Source: Hyphochytrium catenoides
Taxonomy: Eukaryota; Sar; Hyphochytriomycetes; Hyphochytriales; Hyphochytriaceae
Direction: 5' to 3'
DNA: 45,000 bases
Assembly: GCA_900088475.1 (NCBI GenBank)
Contig: FLMG01003187.1
Coordinates: forward strand, 1-45,000
In this document: piece after piece, positions 1 to 10,298 of the stretch
Position numbering within the stretch: the first letter of the stretch is position 1
Layout of the letters: each line of letters begins with the position of its first letter
Position numbers and translations under genes: made by a program
Notes under the pieces: model-generated
Told to the model about the DNA's origin: nothing
Databases searched by the model: none
The model's input: only the letters and a program-made list of their open reading frames with translations

Positions 1-412
1 AATAGTCATTCCAGAGCTTCTTGTGGCCTAGCTCAGCCCTCTGACGATCAATGTTGGGGGCCTTTCCAGCTCTGCTAGAGCTCGTGCCATCAGACAGTAG
101 ACGATGCCCGCTCAGAAGACAGTTGAGAATATTGTCTTCGTCATCATCGTCAAACATGAGGAGCCGTTGCAGATACTGCTGTTGCTGAACCTGCCATCCT
201 TCAAGAGGAGCTACCATAGTTGTTGTTAGAGGAGGAGGAGGGAGAGGACCGTGCGCTGCTGTCTCAGTGGAAGACAGACTAGATGACGATGATGATGGAA
301 ATGTAGTCGGCTCGTCGGTAGTGGGGCTCGAAGCGCTACCATCCCCCCTACTGCTGGTAGTAGTCGAGGGCATGATGGCTGTCGTGGAGCTGCTGGAAGA
401 AGAGGAGAACAT
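1..412 (-). CDS. PIF/Harbinger-type transposase, N-terminal part (runs off left edge)
   Basis: The minus strand is open from an ATG at 412-410 to the window edge (137 codons), with an in-frame TAG shortly upstream of the ATG. The first ~65 residues are Ser/Thr/Pro-rich and disordered. A Gln-rich and Asp/Glu-rich segment follows, and the visible end reads NIDRQRAELGHKKLWNDY. This closely resembles the conserved lead-in of plant and oomycete Harbinger (Plant_tran/DDE_Tnp_4) transposases, typically 'NRxxRxxGHxRLWNDYF', which sits ahead of the helical region and the DDE nuclease. Those enzymes cut and paste PIF/Harbinger elements in the nucleus, usually with a partner Myb/SANT protein. The DDE domain lies outside the window, so I cannot say whether the gene is intact. 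A domesticated HARBI1/ALP1-like gene is possible. The family call rests on one motif recalled from memory. Confidence 0.6.
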   Translation of the reverse strand, partial: MFSSSSSSSTTAIMPSTTTSSRGDGSASSPTTDEPTTFPSSSSSSLSSTETAAHGPLPPPPLTTTMVAPLEGWQVQQQQYLQRLLMFDDDDEDNILNCLLSGHRLLSDGTSSSRAGKAPNIDRQRAELGHKKLWNDY

Positions 413-1438
413 GACTGTGGAAGGCGAAGGTTGAATGAGGTCAACCTAACTGGCAATGATGAGATCTTGCGATCACAGCGGCACTCATCTCAGTCGTCGC
501 CGCCCCACAGGATGCAGCCGCAGCGAAGAGCAGCCGAAGATCATCGCGGCTTGGTGGTGCTAGTTGTTTTTCGGTGACGACAATGACGGAGCTGGTTCTT
601 CAATACTCTGAAGCAATAAATAATCATTATTTAGTTTCCGTTCGGTTTTCACGACTGGTTCTCCTTTAGAGATGCGTTTACAGTTTTGGCGGTGCGGAAT
701 TGTGTGCTCCTCACTATCTGTAAATTAGAGTGTCAAAATCCAACCAATCACAACTCTAGAAATTTAAAGATAAAGTTTCGTTTACAGTGTCCCGGTGCAG
801 TTGCTCTAAACACTGCTAACCTTGCCAGTCTGGGTGGGCCAGAAGCCTGAGGAGGTTGTGTAGGGCAATCCTTTGACCATTCATCAATCTTTCACTTTCC
901 ATGAAATGTTTCTTACATCAGCCCAATCTAAGAGCCTCCACTTTCCCTCCTCAAAGCTTTCAAACTCTTGAAATCTTCCAATCACCACCATCTCTCACTG
1001 TCAAGACATCATCTCTTCCCTTCGTCCTCCTTCTGATTCTTATTTATCACAATGACCCATCATCCGCCGCCCCTCCCAACACTAAGATAATGTTGCTGAC
1101 AGAAGAGCCAGGCGGATGGAATCTTTGCCGTCCTAATGTATGATCTGGGGAGTGGGAGCTTCAAAGAGAGAGCAAGGATAAAAGCTTGGGTTGTGGAAGA
1201 AAGATCGGACGATTGTCCAGCGTGTCAGAGAGCTTCACCATCTGATGATGCTCATTTAGCATTGAGCGGGTGCCTCTGCAGCAGTGCTGGAGACCTCGAG
1301 TGCCCTGGTGAATAGGTGTCTACGTCTAAGATCATCTTGTTGTCGCCCGCCAGCAGGTAGCCGCCGCGCTTTTCGGTAGTACTGATTGTAGAAGAAGAAG
1401 AAGGGGTTCTTAAGCGAGGAAGAGGCATTGAAAGGATC
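413..1438. other. Intergenic region, no supported gene
   Basis: This is the space between two divergently transcribed genes, so it should hold both promoters. It includes an AT-richer patch around 600-790. An 80-codon ATG frame at 901-1143 (+) has one hydrophobic stretch but no recognisable domain, and I do not call it. I looked for terminal inverted repeats of the neighbouring transposon and could not recognise any, since the other end is outside the window. Confidence 0.5.
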
Positions 1439-3865
1439 ATGAGTGACCGTATCGGCTCAAACAAAGATAGCTGTCGAGGGCAGTCTTCTCCCCCACGTGT
1501 GGTAGCAGCAAGCAGTGGAACAGCAGCATACAGCGCTCTCAGCGGTTGGCAACAGCAGCAACAGGAGACTTACTATCATCAACAACAATGGAACATGGCC
1601 TACCATCAAGTCGACCAGCCACCAAGCGTCGATTCGTCACCACCACAAGCAGGTGCCGCAGATTATGCTTATCTACCGCAGCACCATTATCAGCAGCAGG
1701 TACTCGCACAGCAGAGCCCACTACCAAGCCAATACTACGGCAGCCAATACCAGCCCTTTCCACAGCACCTGCAGCAGAAACAAGAGCAAGATCACCAGCA
1801 GCTCTTTTACGGTGTGCAACAGAGTGTGCCCAGTTACTATCAGCAGCACCAGCACCAGCAATATCAGACCCACCAATATTCGGCACTCTACCCTCCACAC
1901 CAGCAGCATCACACTGACCTCCGCCACTACGATCCATATCCACAACTCAATGCAGCCGCTGCTGGTGGTGGTGCGCAGCAGCAGCAGAGACACTACTACT
2001 CGCAGACAACTGAGCCATACTGCAATCAGCCAAGCATCCCTGTAGCATCTCCCGTCGCTGTTGAAGCAAACCCCATGCATGAATCTCATAATCCTCAACA
2101 ACCTGCAGCGTCGGAGAACGCGAAAGCCCGCGGCGATGTCTACTCTGTGTGCAATCGTTGCTGCATCTACTGGCCCCGGACTTCAACTGAGAAGTGCGTC
2201 TTCTGCACCACCAGTCGCCTCCAGCTTATTAGCCCAGCAGCGGAAGTACCAAGTGACATGCTAGGGTCAAAGGAAGGACGACACTTAACGGATGATGAAG
2301 GAAAGCTTTCTGTCTGTACAGATTGCCTGATTTACTGGCCAAAGTCCTTCCATCAGTGCGCTCAGTGCAATGGATGGGCAATCTTCATTGCTGTCCGTGG
2401 AGTTGGACTGTTTGGTAGTCAAGAGCTGCTTACTCCAGACAGTGATGAGAGACAGACGGGAACTCCGCCTTGTCTAGATCCTGCAGCTTCGGAGAACGCG
2501 AAAGCAAGCAGAGATGTCTACTCTGTGTGCAATCGTTGCTGTGTCTACTGGCCCAGGACTTCAACAGAGAAGTGCGTCTTCTGCACCACCGGTCGCCTCC
2601 AGCTTATAAGCCCAGCAGCAGAAGTATCAAGCGACATGCTAGGGTTAAAAGAAGGAAGTCAAGCGGAAGATGAAGGAAGGCTTTCTGTCTGTACAGATTG
2701 CCTGCTTTACTGGCCAAAGTCCTTCCATCAGTGCGCTCAGTGCAATGGATGGGCAATCTTCATTGCTGTCCGTGGAGTGGGACTGTTTGGTAGTCAAGAG
2801 CTGCTAACTGATGAGAGACAGCCTGAATCTCCGCCTTATGTAGATCCTGAGCCGATGCATAGCCTTGTGCAGGAGCCCACACCACTCAGATCAACCCTGA
2901 CCCTTCACGAAGCTGAGGTAACCCCAAGAGCAGATTCACACGGTGCTCCTCAAAATCCTGTTATGTCGTTCACTGCCAAGTCAGAAGGTGCTGGTGGTGG
3001 CAATATTGCAGAACGACCTCACACCGTGAGGCAAGAGCTGAGTCCTTCCCAAAGAAGTAACCCTGAGGCCATTGGCCACCTAGAAGCGTTGAAGGAGGAC
3101 AAACCGGAGGTGCAACTCACAACTGTTCCTGAGGTATCGGCGGCACTTGAAGCTCTGGAGTTGACACCTAAAGCTGACTCAGGATCAACTCCCACCCCAA
3201 ATATTGCTGCTGCGGCTGCTGATGAAATTGTAGAGAACACGAGGTCAGATGTAGAATCCCACTCCTCTGATGACAACGCGAAAGAGGAGGCTCAGGTGCC
3301 AGCATGTCCTCGTGATACGAAATGGATTAAGCGCGAGTGGTATCGTGGGGACTCCATCCCAGGATGGGCCGCGTGCGTCAAATGCTGGCAGGAGGCATTG
3401 CGAGGGACAAAGTTCGAAGAGAAATTCGAAAAGAGAGTGGACGAAGATAAAGATGGGGAGCAGTCTTGCATGTTCTACTCTCCCCGCATGCGTGGAATCT
3501 ATGAAGCTGCTTGCTCTCGCGATGACTGGACTGAGTTTGAGACAGTGGCAGCTCAGCGCTGCCAGCTAGAGAAGGTGTTTCTCGAGAGGGCCATGGTGAT
3601 CAAGAAACTATTTGAGATGGCTCTGTTGCGACAGCAGTCTCTATGGCTGGCCGCCACCTATGCAAGCGGTGGAGCAGCAATTGCGGATATCGCTGGTGGT
3701 GACACTGGGTATCGGTATGGCAACTCCCAGCTTGGATGGTACAGTCAAGTGGGCTTTGCGGAGGCTGCTCAGATGAATGTAAGTGCAGGATTAGAGGGCA
3801 TGACTTCGCAGCGGCTAATGCAAGAGATGCAGCTCCACGTAGCGGAGTGGAAGAAGTGGGAGTAG
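1439..3865 (+). CDS. Gln/Tyr-rich protein with duplicated YWP cysteine modules
   Basis: Intact 808-residue frame from an ATG to TAG, with no intron needed. Residues ~35-215 are rich in Gln, Tyr, His and Pro, a prion-like composition typical of RNA-binding or condensate proteins. Residues ~223-465 hold two nearly identical ~120-residue units. Each has two small zinc-ribbon-like modules: CxxC, then a Y-W-P motif, then CxxC (first module CNRCC..YWP..CVFC, second CTDC..YWP..CAQC), followed by a hydrophobic GWAIFIAVRGVGLFG segment. Residues ~466-610 are acidic and Ser/Pro-rich. The C-terminus (~620-735) has a second conserved-looking region with GWAACVKCW and YSPRMRGIYEAAC, and ends in helices. 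I do not recognise the family. Metal binding and a nuclear or RNA role are inferences from composition and Cys spacing. Confidence 0.8.
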   Translation: MSDRIGSNKDSCRGQSSPPRVVAASSGTAAYSALSGWQQQQQETYYHQQQWNMAYHQVDQPPSVDSSPPQAGAADYAYLPQHHYQQQVLAQQSPLPSQYYGSQYQPFPQHLQQKQEQDHQQLFYGVQQSVPSYYQQHQHQQYQTHQYSALYPPHQQHHTDLRHYDPYPQLNAAAAGGGAQQQQRHYYSQTTEPYCNQPSIPVASPVAVEANPMHESHNPQQPAASENAKARGDVYSVCNRCCIYWPRTSTEKCVFCTTSRLQLISPAAEVPSDMLGSKEGRHLTDDEGKLSVCTDCLIYWPKSFHQCAQCNGWAIFIAVRGVGLFGSQELLTPDSDERQTGTPPCLDPAASENAKASRDVYSVCNRCCVYWPRTSTEKCVFCTTGRLQLISPAAEVSSDMLGLKEGSQAEDEGRLSVCTDCLLYWPKSFHQCAQCNGWAIFIAVRGVGLFGSQELLTDERQPESPPYVDPEPMHSLVQEPTPLRSTLTLHEAEVTPRADSHGAPQNPVMSFTAKSEGAGGGNIAERPHTVRQELSPSQRSNPEAIGHLEALKEDKPEVQLTTVPEVSAALEALELTPKADSGSTPTPNIAAAAADEIVENTRSDVESHSSDDNAKEEAQVPACPRDTKWIKREWYRGDSIPGWAACVKCWQEALRGTKFEEKFEKRVDEDKDGEQSCMFYSPRMRGIYEAACSRDDWTEFETVAAQRCQLEKVFLERAMVIKKLFEMALLRQQSLWLAATYASGGAAIADIAGGDTGYRYGNSQLGWYSQVGFAEAAQMNVSAGLEGMTSQRLMQEMQLHVAEWKKWE
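2105..2469 (+). repeat. Intragenic direct repeat, unit 1 (YWP Cys modules 1-2)
   Basis: About 365 bases encoding residues ~223-344 of the Gln-rich protein. By eye it is nearly identical to 2482-2834, including synonymous positions over long runs. It is slightly longer than unit 2 because of in-frame differences in the two linkers. Confidence 0.85.
2482..2834 (+). repeat. Intragenic direct repeat, unit 2 (YWP Cys modules 3-4)
   Basis: Second copy of the 2105-2469 unit, in the same reading frame. All eight CxxC cysteines of the unit and both YWP motifs are kept. The few differences are mostly conservative or lie in the linker between the two modules. Confidence 0.85.
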
Positions 3866-6584
3866 GCACTAAGGGAGAAGAATATCAACCATTGTAGTGA
3901 AGAGCGCATAGTCCTTGTATCTGGGGACGCTCTGCGTAATAAGATTAAGCAAGAGCTAATTTGAATAGCTGTCCAGCGTCCTGGTGAGGTCAGAAAGAGG
4001 ATACCGCACTAGGTTTACGACGATGCACTCCCTTCTTCCTATAATAAGACTATCAATCTGCACAAGCTGTCAGCTCTGGCTGAAATTCTCTTTGTTCACC
4101 TTAACAACCAATCAAAGCTAAAATGCCAAATTGCTAGCCTAGTTAGGGTCGTACTTTGACATGAGTAAAGGCTGGCAGGAGCAACAACAGACGTTTTGGA
4201 ATTATTAGCAGCCAGGCTTATGAGGACATGCCACCATCCTATGGAGCCTACTACCAGCTGCGCTTTACGGCAAGCAACAAACCGCTTTACTTGGCACCAA
4301 GCTGCTCACCGTTGAGAGTAGGATAAGGTCTTTGCCACCTCCAAAGCTCCCGCGAGTATCCAGGAGTTTAGTGCTCCAGCTTGCAAAGGCCGCTTCCTAA
4401 GGTGTCCTCGGGCCTCAGAGTCGCCTAAGACTCCTCGTGCACCCAAAGGTTATTCATAAAGAAGGTAGCTTGTGGCATGGGGTGCCTTTAAGGACCAGCG
4501 CCGGAGTGGTGGTGTCACAGGCCAAACGCTAAGATTTAGTTCTCCACAGCATCATCGAGGCATCAGCTGTAAACCTTAGGTTCCTGATGAGGATCAGGTG
4601 TTGGCCCGTCGTTAACGATTCCTTCTTGATATTGTTGTGGTGAGTCTCCACGTCTCTGTCACTTTGGCTTTGTAGAGCTACGAGGAGGAAGGAGCCGAGG
4701 TCAACATATACTGGATGACAGCCATTGGATGACAGCACTCTCTAACATTATGGGACTTCGAGTGGCCGCGGTAAAGTGGTGATGCAGAGAAGAGTTAGCC
4801 GCCGCTTTGGTTGTTTGGCTTTGAGAGCCTGTTGCCGCAAAGGGTAAAGAGGTAAAGCATGATAGACAAGACAAGAGCCATCGGCGTCATCATAGCAAGC
4901 TCTGCCCTTATAGGAAGTGCTCACAGCACGCTGCCTGTCTCTACTGACTCTTTTGATCCCTAATGTTCCATACTTCTACGACCACTGGATCATCGCGCTC
5001 TAAGTAAAAGGGTTCGTTTGGAGGCAGGCTCGGGCCATAGAGTTATTATACCTTGTTATTAGGGGAAGGAGGTAGTGACTCCACTGTCTTATTGCCGATT
5101 GATGAGGAAGGTAGACGTGAACAGAAAGTCTATGAAAGATAGAAGTGGGGATCGGAGGAAAGAGAGATGTGACATAGGGTACTACGGAGAGAGTAGGAGG
5201 GAAACAGAAGCAACAAGCCGGGCCTCAAGAACTTCTCATTGCTTCGAGAGAAGCCAAGGGAGGCTGTGATTGATTTCTCCGCCCAATACCCGTCATCACC
5301 GCCGTTCCCTGTTTCTATATTAGTCGTACGATGTGGGAAAGAAGAGGGTTGGTTGATGACCAATAACTGCCGCCCTTCATGCAGAGATCCAGCAGCACAA
5401 GTCCAAACGAATCTGTACAGGGACAGTGCCGATTCTCTGAGAAACGAACAGGGTTGCTGCTTGCGTCGGCAGTCGATAACGGTCTTTCTTGTCTATGATC
5501 ATGAACCAGCTGTGCATCATCACTCGTTGAAGAAGCGTGATGCCGCCATCGTAACCACCCGTCTAAGAACTAAGAGCTCCGAGAGAGCCAGCCAGCAACA
5601 ACATCAACTCCAACAGAGGAAGGGCCTCTCCCTCAATGACGACAATGAAGTGGCTGAAGCATTTTCTTTGCATTTCATGGGCAATGGGCAAGGAAGTTCC
5701 AATCAAGCTGAAGCTTCATTATTTATAAAGAAGGACTGTAAGACGATGATGAAGGGCTGTCACATCATCCTTCATGAGATGAAGGCAGGCTCTGCATAAT
5801 AATAACCTATAATAATCAATGCTTCGACCCACTTTTCCGTCCTCCTTCTGTTCAACAAGCCAGGTAGCAGCGGCACTTTTGGCCCTTCTTCTCCATCTAA
5901 TGATAAGGCACCGCTACTTACCCTATGTACTGCTGCCAAAGTAATCGCCGTCATCGTTGTCCAACAACTTCATTGCTTGTGGGTGGCTCTCAAAAACGGG
6001 AGGCCATTGTCCTACCTTCCTTTTCCATACATTACTACCTGGTGAGTAAGCAGCCTAGGATGGCGTAGTCAATTGTTTGGCCATCAGATCTAGAAGGATC
6101 CAAGCGCTTGCTTGCTGCAGCAGGAAAGATTGATTGATTCTTCTTAAGGCGAGCATTAAAGTGGACGATGATGGAGCTGGAGAAGAAAGCACCAGGTAAA
6201 GAGGGAAAGCTACATTCTGAAGAAGGGAACCATTCTGCAGCTACTGGTCTAATAAGATGTGGCAGGTTGGGCTCCTTCTATGCAATGATAAAGGACAAGA
6301 ATGGAGGAGGTGGAATCAGAGATGACGACGAGAAGAAGACATATGGTGACGTAGATCGGTGACGAGATGAATACAAGAGAACGATGGTTTATTGAACGTC
6401 AGAGCAGAGTGGTGGTGGGTCTTTACTCTCCACGGGGCTGCACTCTATCATCGCCCGCTGGCTCTGTCTCCTTCTTCATTTATGAAGGCGACAGGCGGGC
6501 AGGACACTCCGAACTGCTAGCGGTCCCATCATCTCCCAATCAAGTGCTTTGGGCCAATTGCACCTGCACTGGGATAAGGACATA
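3866..6584. other. Long intergenic region with possible relic of the Gln-rich gene
   Basis: No gene is supported. Around 4160-4300 (+) the translation gives scraps such as GWQEQQQ and YGAYYQ across different frames and stops. These are reminiscent of the Gln/Tyr-rich N-terminus upstream, so this may be a decayed duplicate, but the match is weak and compositionally biased. A 147-codon ATG frame at 5356-5799 (+) has a Gln-rich patch and no domain. A 64-codon frame at 6168-6362 also has none. The rest shows nothing I can name. Confidence 0.3.
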
Positions 6585-7139
6585 ATGAAGCTTCGTATCA
6601 TAGTAACCGGCATTCTAGCCACTGCGGCTTGTGTCGCCGGGGATGGTCTGCAACTGAACGGGGCCAGGAAGGATGGTAAACAGCAGGAACTAGGGTCTGT
6701 TGTTGGTGGGTCTCCTCTCATCACAGATGGCAGGTTGCTGGGCCTTACCGCTACGCCAGAGAGCAATTCTGACGGCAAAGGGATAAATGGAGCTAAGGAA
6801 GTCGCGGCCAGCAAGAAAGAGATCGATAGCTCTGGGGATATAGTAGGGAAGGCTGATGCTGTTTTAAACAACATCATCGGAGGGAAGACTGACGGCCAAG
6901 AAGAAGAAGACAAGCAGTTCTCCTCTGGTGGTGGCACTACGAGCAAAGACCAAGGCGCGTCTCCATTCCTTGCAGGTCAAGAAGCGGCAGCTCAACTTGA
7001 CAATGGACAGACCAAGATGCCCGAAAACTCTAACCAGGATAAAATGGTAGAGCTCCAACCCGACGCGAAGGAGGTGGGATATCTGAGGGGAACAGCTGAC
7101 GGGGACAGCACCGAACGTTGTCTCAAATACATTTGCTAA
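6585..7139 (+). CDS. Small secreted hydrophilic protein
   Basis: The frame is open upstream from 6549, but the ATG at 6585 begins MKLRIIVTGILATAACVAG. This is a good signal peptide: a basic start, a hydrophobic core and small residues at the cut. I therefore choose it, giving 184 residues. The mature part is almost wholly disordered, rich in Gly, Ser, Asp, Glu, Lys and Gln, with no folded domain. Its only cysteines are two close to the C-terminus (ERCLKYIC). Secretion is inferred from the signal peptide alone. I see no effector motif I would trust. The coding nature is plausible but rests on one frame with biased composition. Confidence 0.5.
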   Translation: MKLRIIVTGILATAACVAGDGLQLNGARKDGKQQELGSVVGGSPLITDGRLLGLTATPESNSDGKGINGAKEVAASKKEIDSSGDIVGKADAVLNNIIGGKTDGQEEEDKQFSSGGGTTSKDQGASPFLAGQEAAAQLDNGQTKMPENSNQDKMVELQPDAKEVGYLRGTADGDSTERCLKYIC

Positions 7140-10100
7140 ATAGTTACGCGTGCTAATGACTGGTATGGTGAGAGTTGCTAAAGTATGGCCATTTCAAAGG
7201 AGATCCTTACCTTTTCAATGAAGATTGTCCCTGCATATAGAGCATTCATAGTTGCTTGTTAGAGAGAGAAATGACGACGTCGTCCCCGCATATACGCATT
7301 GAAGGCTTGCGGCCAGGCTTTGATGCTTGATGAATAGGAGAAATACGAGTTTCGATGTTGCTGAAAGATGATAGTTGTTAACTTGGTACGAGCTGCGTTG
7401 TCGGCGGCAGGAAGGTGTCTCTCTTTTGCTTGTGACTGTCGCTGTTGCTACTCGAGGACATTAGCCTTTCTGGAGGAGTAGGGGCAGCATTCTGACGTCC
7501 TGCACCGCCCTGGTGAAGACAGGTGATATAAGAGCACCAGGCCATGGCCTGGCTACCAGGGCATCAAGCCTCGCCTTGCCATGAAGGCTCCCCTGCCTCC
7601 TCGCTCTAGAGCTTGTTTGGTTAAGGTAGCCCCTAAACTAGTGGCCATGAAGGTTGCCACCGTGGCAAATCCGGTAAGCTGAGCCACAACTTTCTCTACA
7701 TCACGACGCTCTAGTAGCACCACCCGCATGTATGGAGACCCACTACAGGCGCATTATTTTTCCTTGATAGCCAGGCGCAATCTTGTTCCCTACTCCATTT
7801 CAGTGATGGTCGTTATGGTGCTTTCATACCGTTCGTCTTTTCCAGCTCATACCGGTCGCTCATCATTGATGGCTTCGAGGCCAACTGTCCATCCCTGTTC
7901 AACAAGTGAATCCACACAGTTATTATCCACCTATCGCTCATTGGCTTCTATCAAGAATAGGGAGGATTAATGGAGGTCGCCGACCACCACGGAACGAAAG
8001 GAGATTGACCTTTTCTTCTTTAATCCTGCAGCGGCCACAAGGTTTCTATTACCTGCTAGTCGCTGCTCAACAAGAAGCAGATAATCCAGCGTCACTTCTC
8101 TATGGATGGTATCTTTGATGGTATCTTGGAGGCATTGTTCAGTAATAACTGTCCCAGCTTTCTCCTTTCCAAGCACCGGCAAGTCAAAGTATCAGTTTTT
8201 TTGATGGGAGCAGAATGGCAAGACGCCGCCGTCTTCTGCCTCATGCCTCTGCGAAGATGGACGATATCCCTTCAAAGAGACACTTTGCTTAGTTGTTACT
8301 TTAGGGCCGCGCTTGTGCCGGATCCTTTTCTAGGCTGCAGAGTAGGCAAGCATTGAGTCACATTCCTCGTCGAAATCGTCTGGTTAAACGACCTAGTAGT
8401 TTGTTTGTCTGTCCGTACTCTACTGTCACTCTTGTTACTACTGGAGATGTGCGGTATGAAGGACAGCGGCACGATCCAATGACAAGAAGCTGTCCTTCAT
8501 GTGCCTGCATGACTCGAGAGTACCTTGGTCCGTCCAATTGGAGCCACTTAATGGGCCTTCTTGTCTATAGAAAGCAAGTTGACTTCATCGATAGTAATAA
8601 TGTTGACAGAGACCAAGGGAGGCAGAGGTAGTTCTAATATATTAGAGGAAGGACAGGGTTCGGCTCGTGCTCTCGGTCTGGCGGGTTGCCTAGTGTCCCG
8701 TATATATATACAGCCGATCTACTCATAATAGTAACAACCTCTTCGGTTTTGGATCTGTGGGAGAGCAACCTCATGCTGGGCCGTCTCAAGCGAACAAAGA
8801 GCCCGCCCTATAGTAGCAGTACCCAGTCTAGTACTGTTATTCCGGCTGCCGTGGCTGTCGGAAAGATAACCTGGGAGAAACCTCCTGATGTCCAACTAGA
8901 ACTCATACTTTTTATTTGTTGCCCTTCCACAAGTAAAGTAAGAAAGAATGGCAGGCCAGAGAACTACTGCCGGTTCATGCATAGAACTACTGCATCTTCT
9001 TCCGAAGAAAGCAGAATACGTAGTGATGATGACGAGATGATGAGGAGGAGGAAACAAGCAAGAGCCCTAAGGCCTTAGTATAATAACGACCAAAAGAAAA
9101 TTCTTTCTTATGCTCAAAGGGGAGACACACCATTACCCTTCTGTTCGACAGCGTCCTCTCTTTTGATTGTCGATTTACTGTCCACATCTGTTTCCTGCCA
9201 GTTTACCGGACCAAAGAACTATGCTGAAGAGGTACTTGTGTCTTCGAGACAAGCCAGAGCGCTCTCACTAGCTGTCTCACTTGAATACTGATGACAAAAC
9301 AATGAAGAGAATGGCTAGGAGAGATAAGAAGATCTAGAAAGAGCCAGAGAAAAGTGCAACGAAGAGAGACGGAGCACGATAAGGAAAAAGAACATGAGCG
9401 TGCCTCTATCTCTGGACCGAAGAGACAACCATGTGTGGGTGTGTCCTTTTGCTTCTTGCTTTGACTTCTCTGGTACCGCTACGCCTCGCCTTATTGCTAT
9501 CTTTTGCTTGTCTTCGAAAGTGTCCTACCTACGGTCTCTTGGCCGAAGACCTTGACTTTTTCAATATGAGATTGCCTGCTTCTAGAACACTAGTAGAACT
9601 ACTCGCAGTTCCGGCGTTATTATCCACTCTCTTACGTTGGTTCCTCAAGGGTCTTCTTGAACTCAATGTTGTCTCCGTCTCTCCTTTGCGTACCGTACGC
9701 TCTTCGGGGCCTTTATGATGCCCATTCGCTCTTTTGTTTCTGACAAGCCTTATTCTCTTGCTCTTCGACTGATCTTTCCCTCTCTCCCTCTTCCTTTCAC
9801 TCCTCCTCGTTCTGTTCGTTCATCACGATCTTGATTTTGGTTCCGTTCCCCATGCAGCAGATGCACGTCTATCTTGCTTGGGGCTGAAGTCGTACCGTAC
9901 ATGTGACTGGCTTTCGTGCGTTCTGGCTAGTTTCTACTGGTTACCTCTGGCGGTCCTCTGCACAGCGTGGTTCACCTTCAGGTCTCCGTATCCTGCTCTT
10001 ACACTGAAGGAATGCTTCTGGACGGCAGGAAGAGTCAAGATTCGCATCATCAAAGTAGAGAATAAAAGGTTGTGAGCGCCTTCGATTCTCCAGATAAGCA

Positions 10101-10298
10101 GGCAGAGTGCCGCAGGGTTTGATCTTTCCACATCTCCACCGTCTTCTTGTTGCTCGATTACCTGGGAAGAAGTGTCGCAGGAGACGTTCTTTTTTGCATT
10201 TCGACTCCTGAGATCAATCTTACTTTTTCTTATCAGTAGCCAGTCAACTGTGCTCTTTATCTCTGCTATTGCTCCATCTTTCGGGTGGTTGCAGAGAG
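7140..10298. other. Long intergenic region upstream of the first GH31 gene
   Basis: Several 60-130-codon frames occur, mostly without an ATG. None shows a recognisable domain. From about 9400 to the GH31 start the + strand becomes rich in C and T runs, as does the stretch before the second GH31 copy, so this is probably a pyrimidine-rich promoter and 5' leader. I see nothing else. Confidence 0.4.

Noticed and set aside
10269-10298. Longer start for GH31 copy 1 at a TTG codon
   Set aside because: It is not an ATG and would bury the clear signal peptide that begins at 10299.
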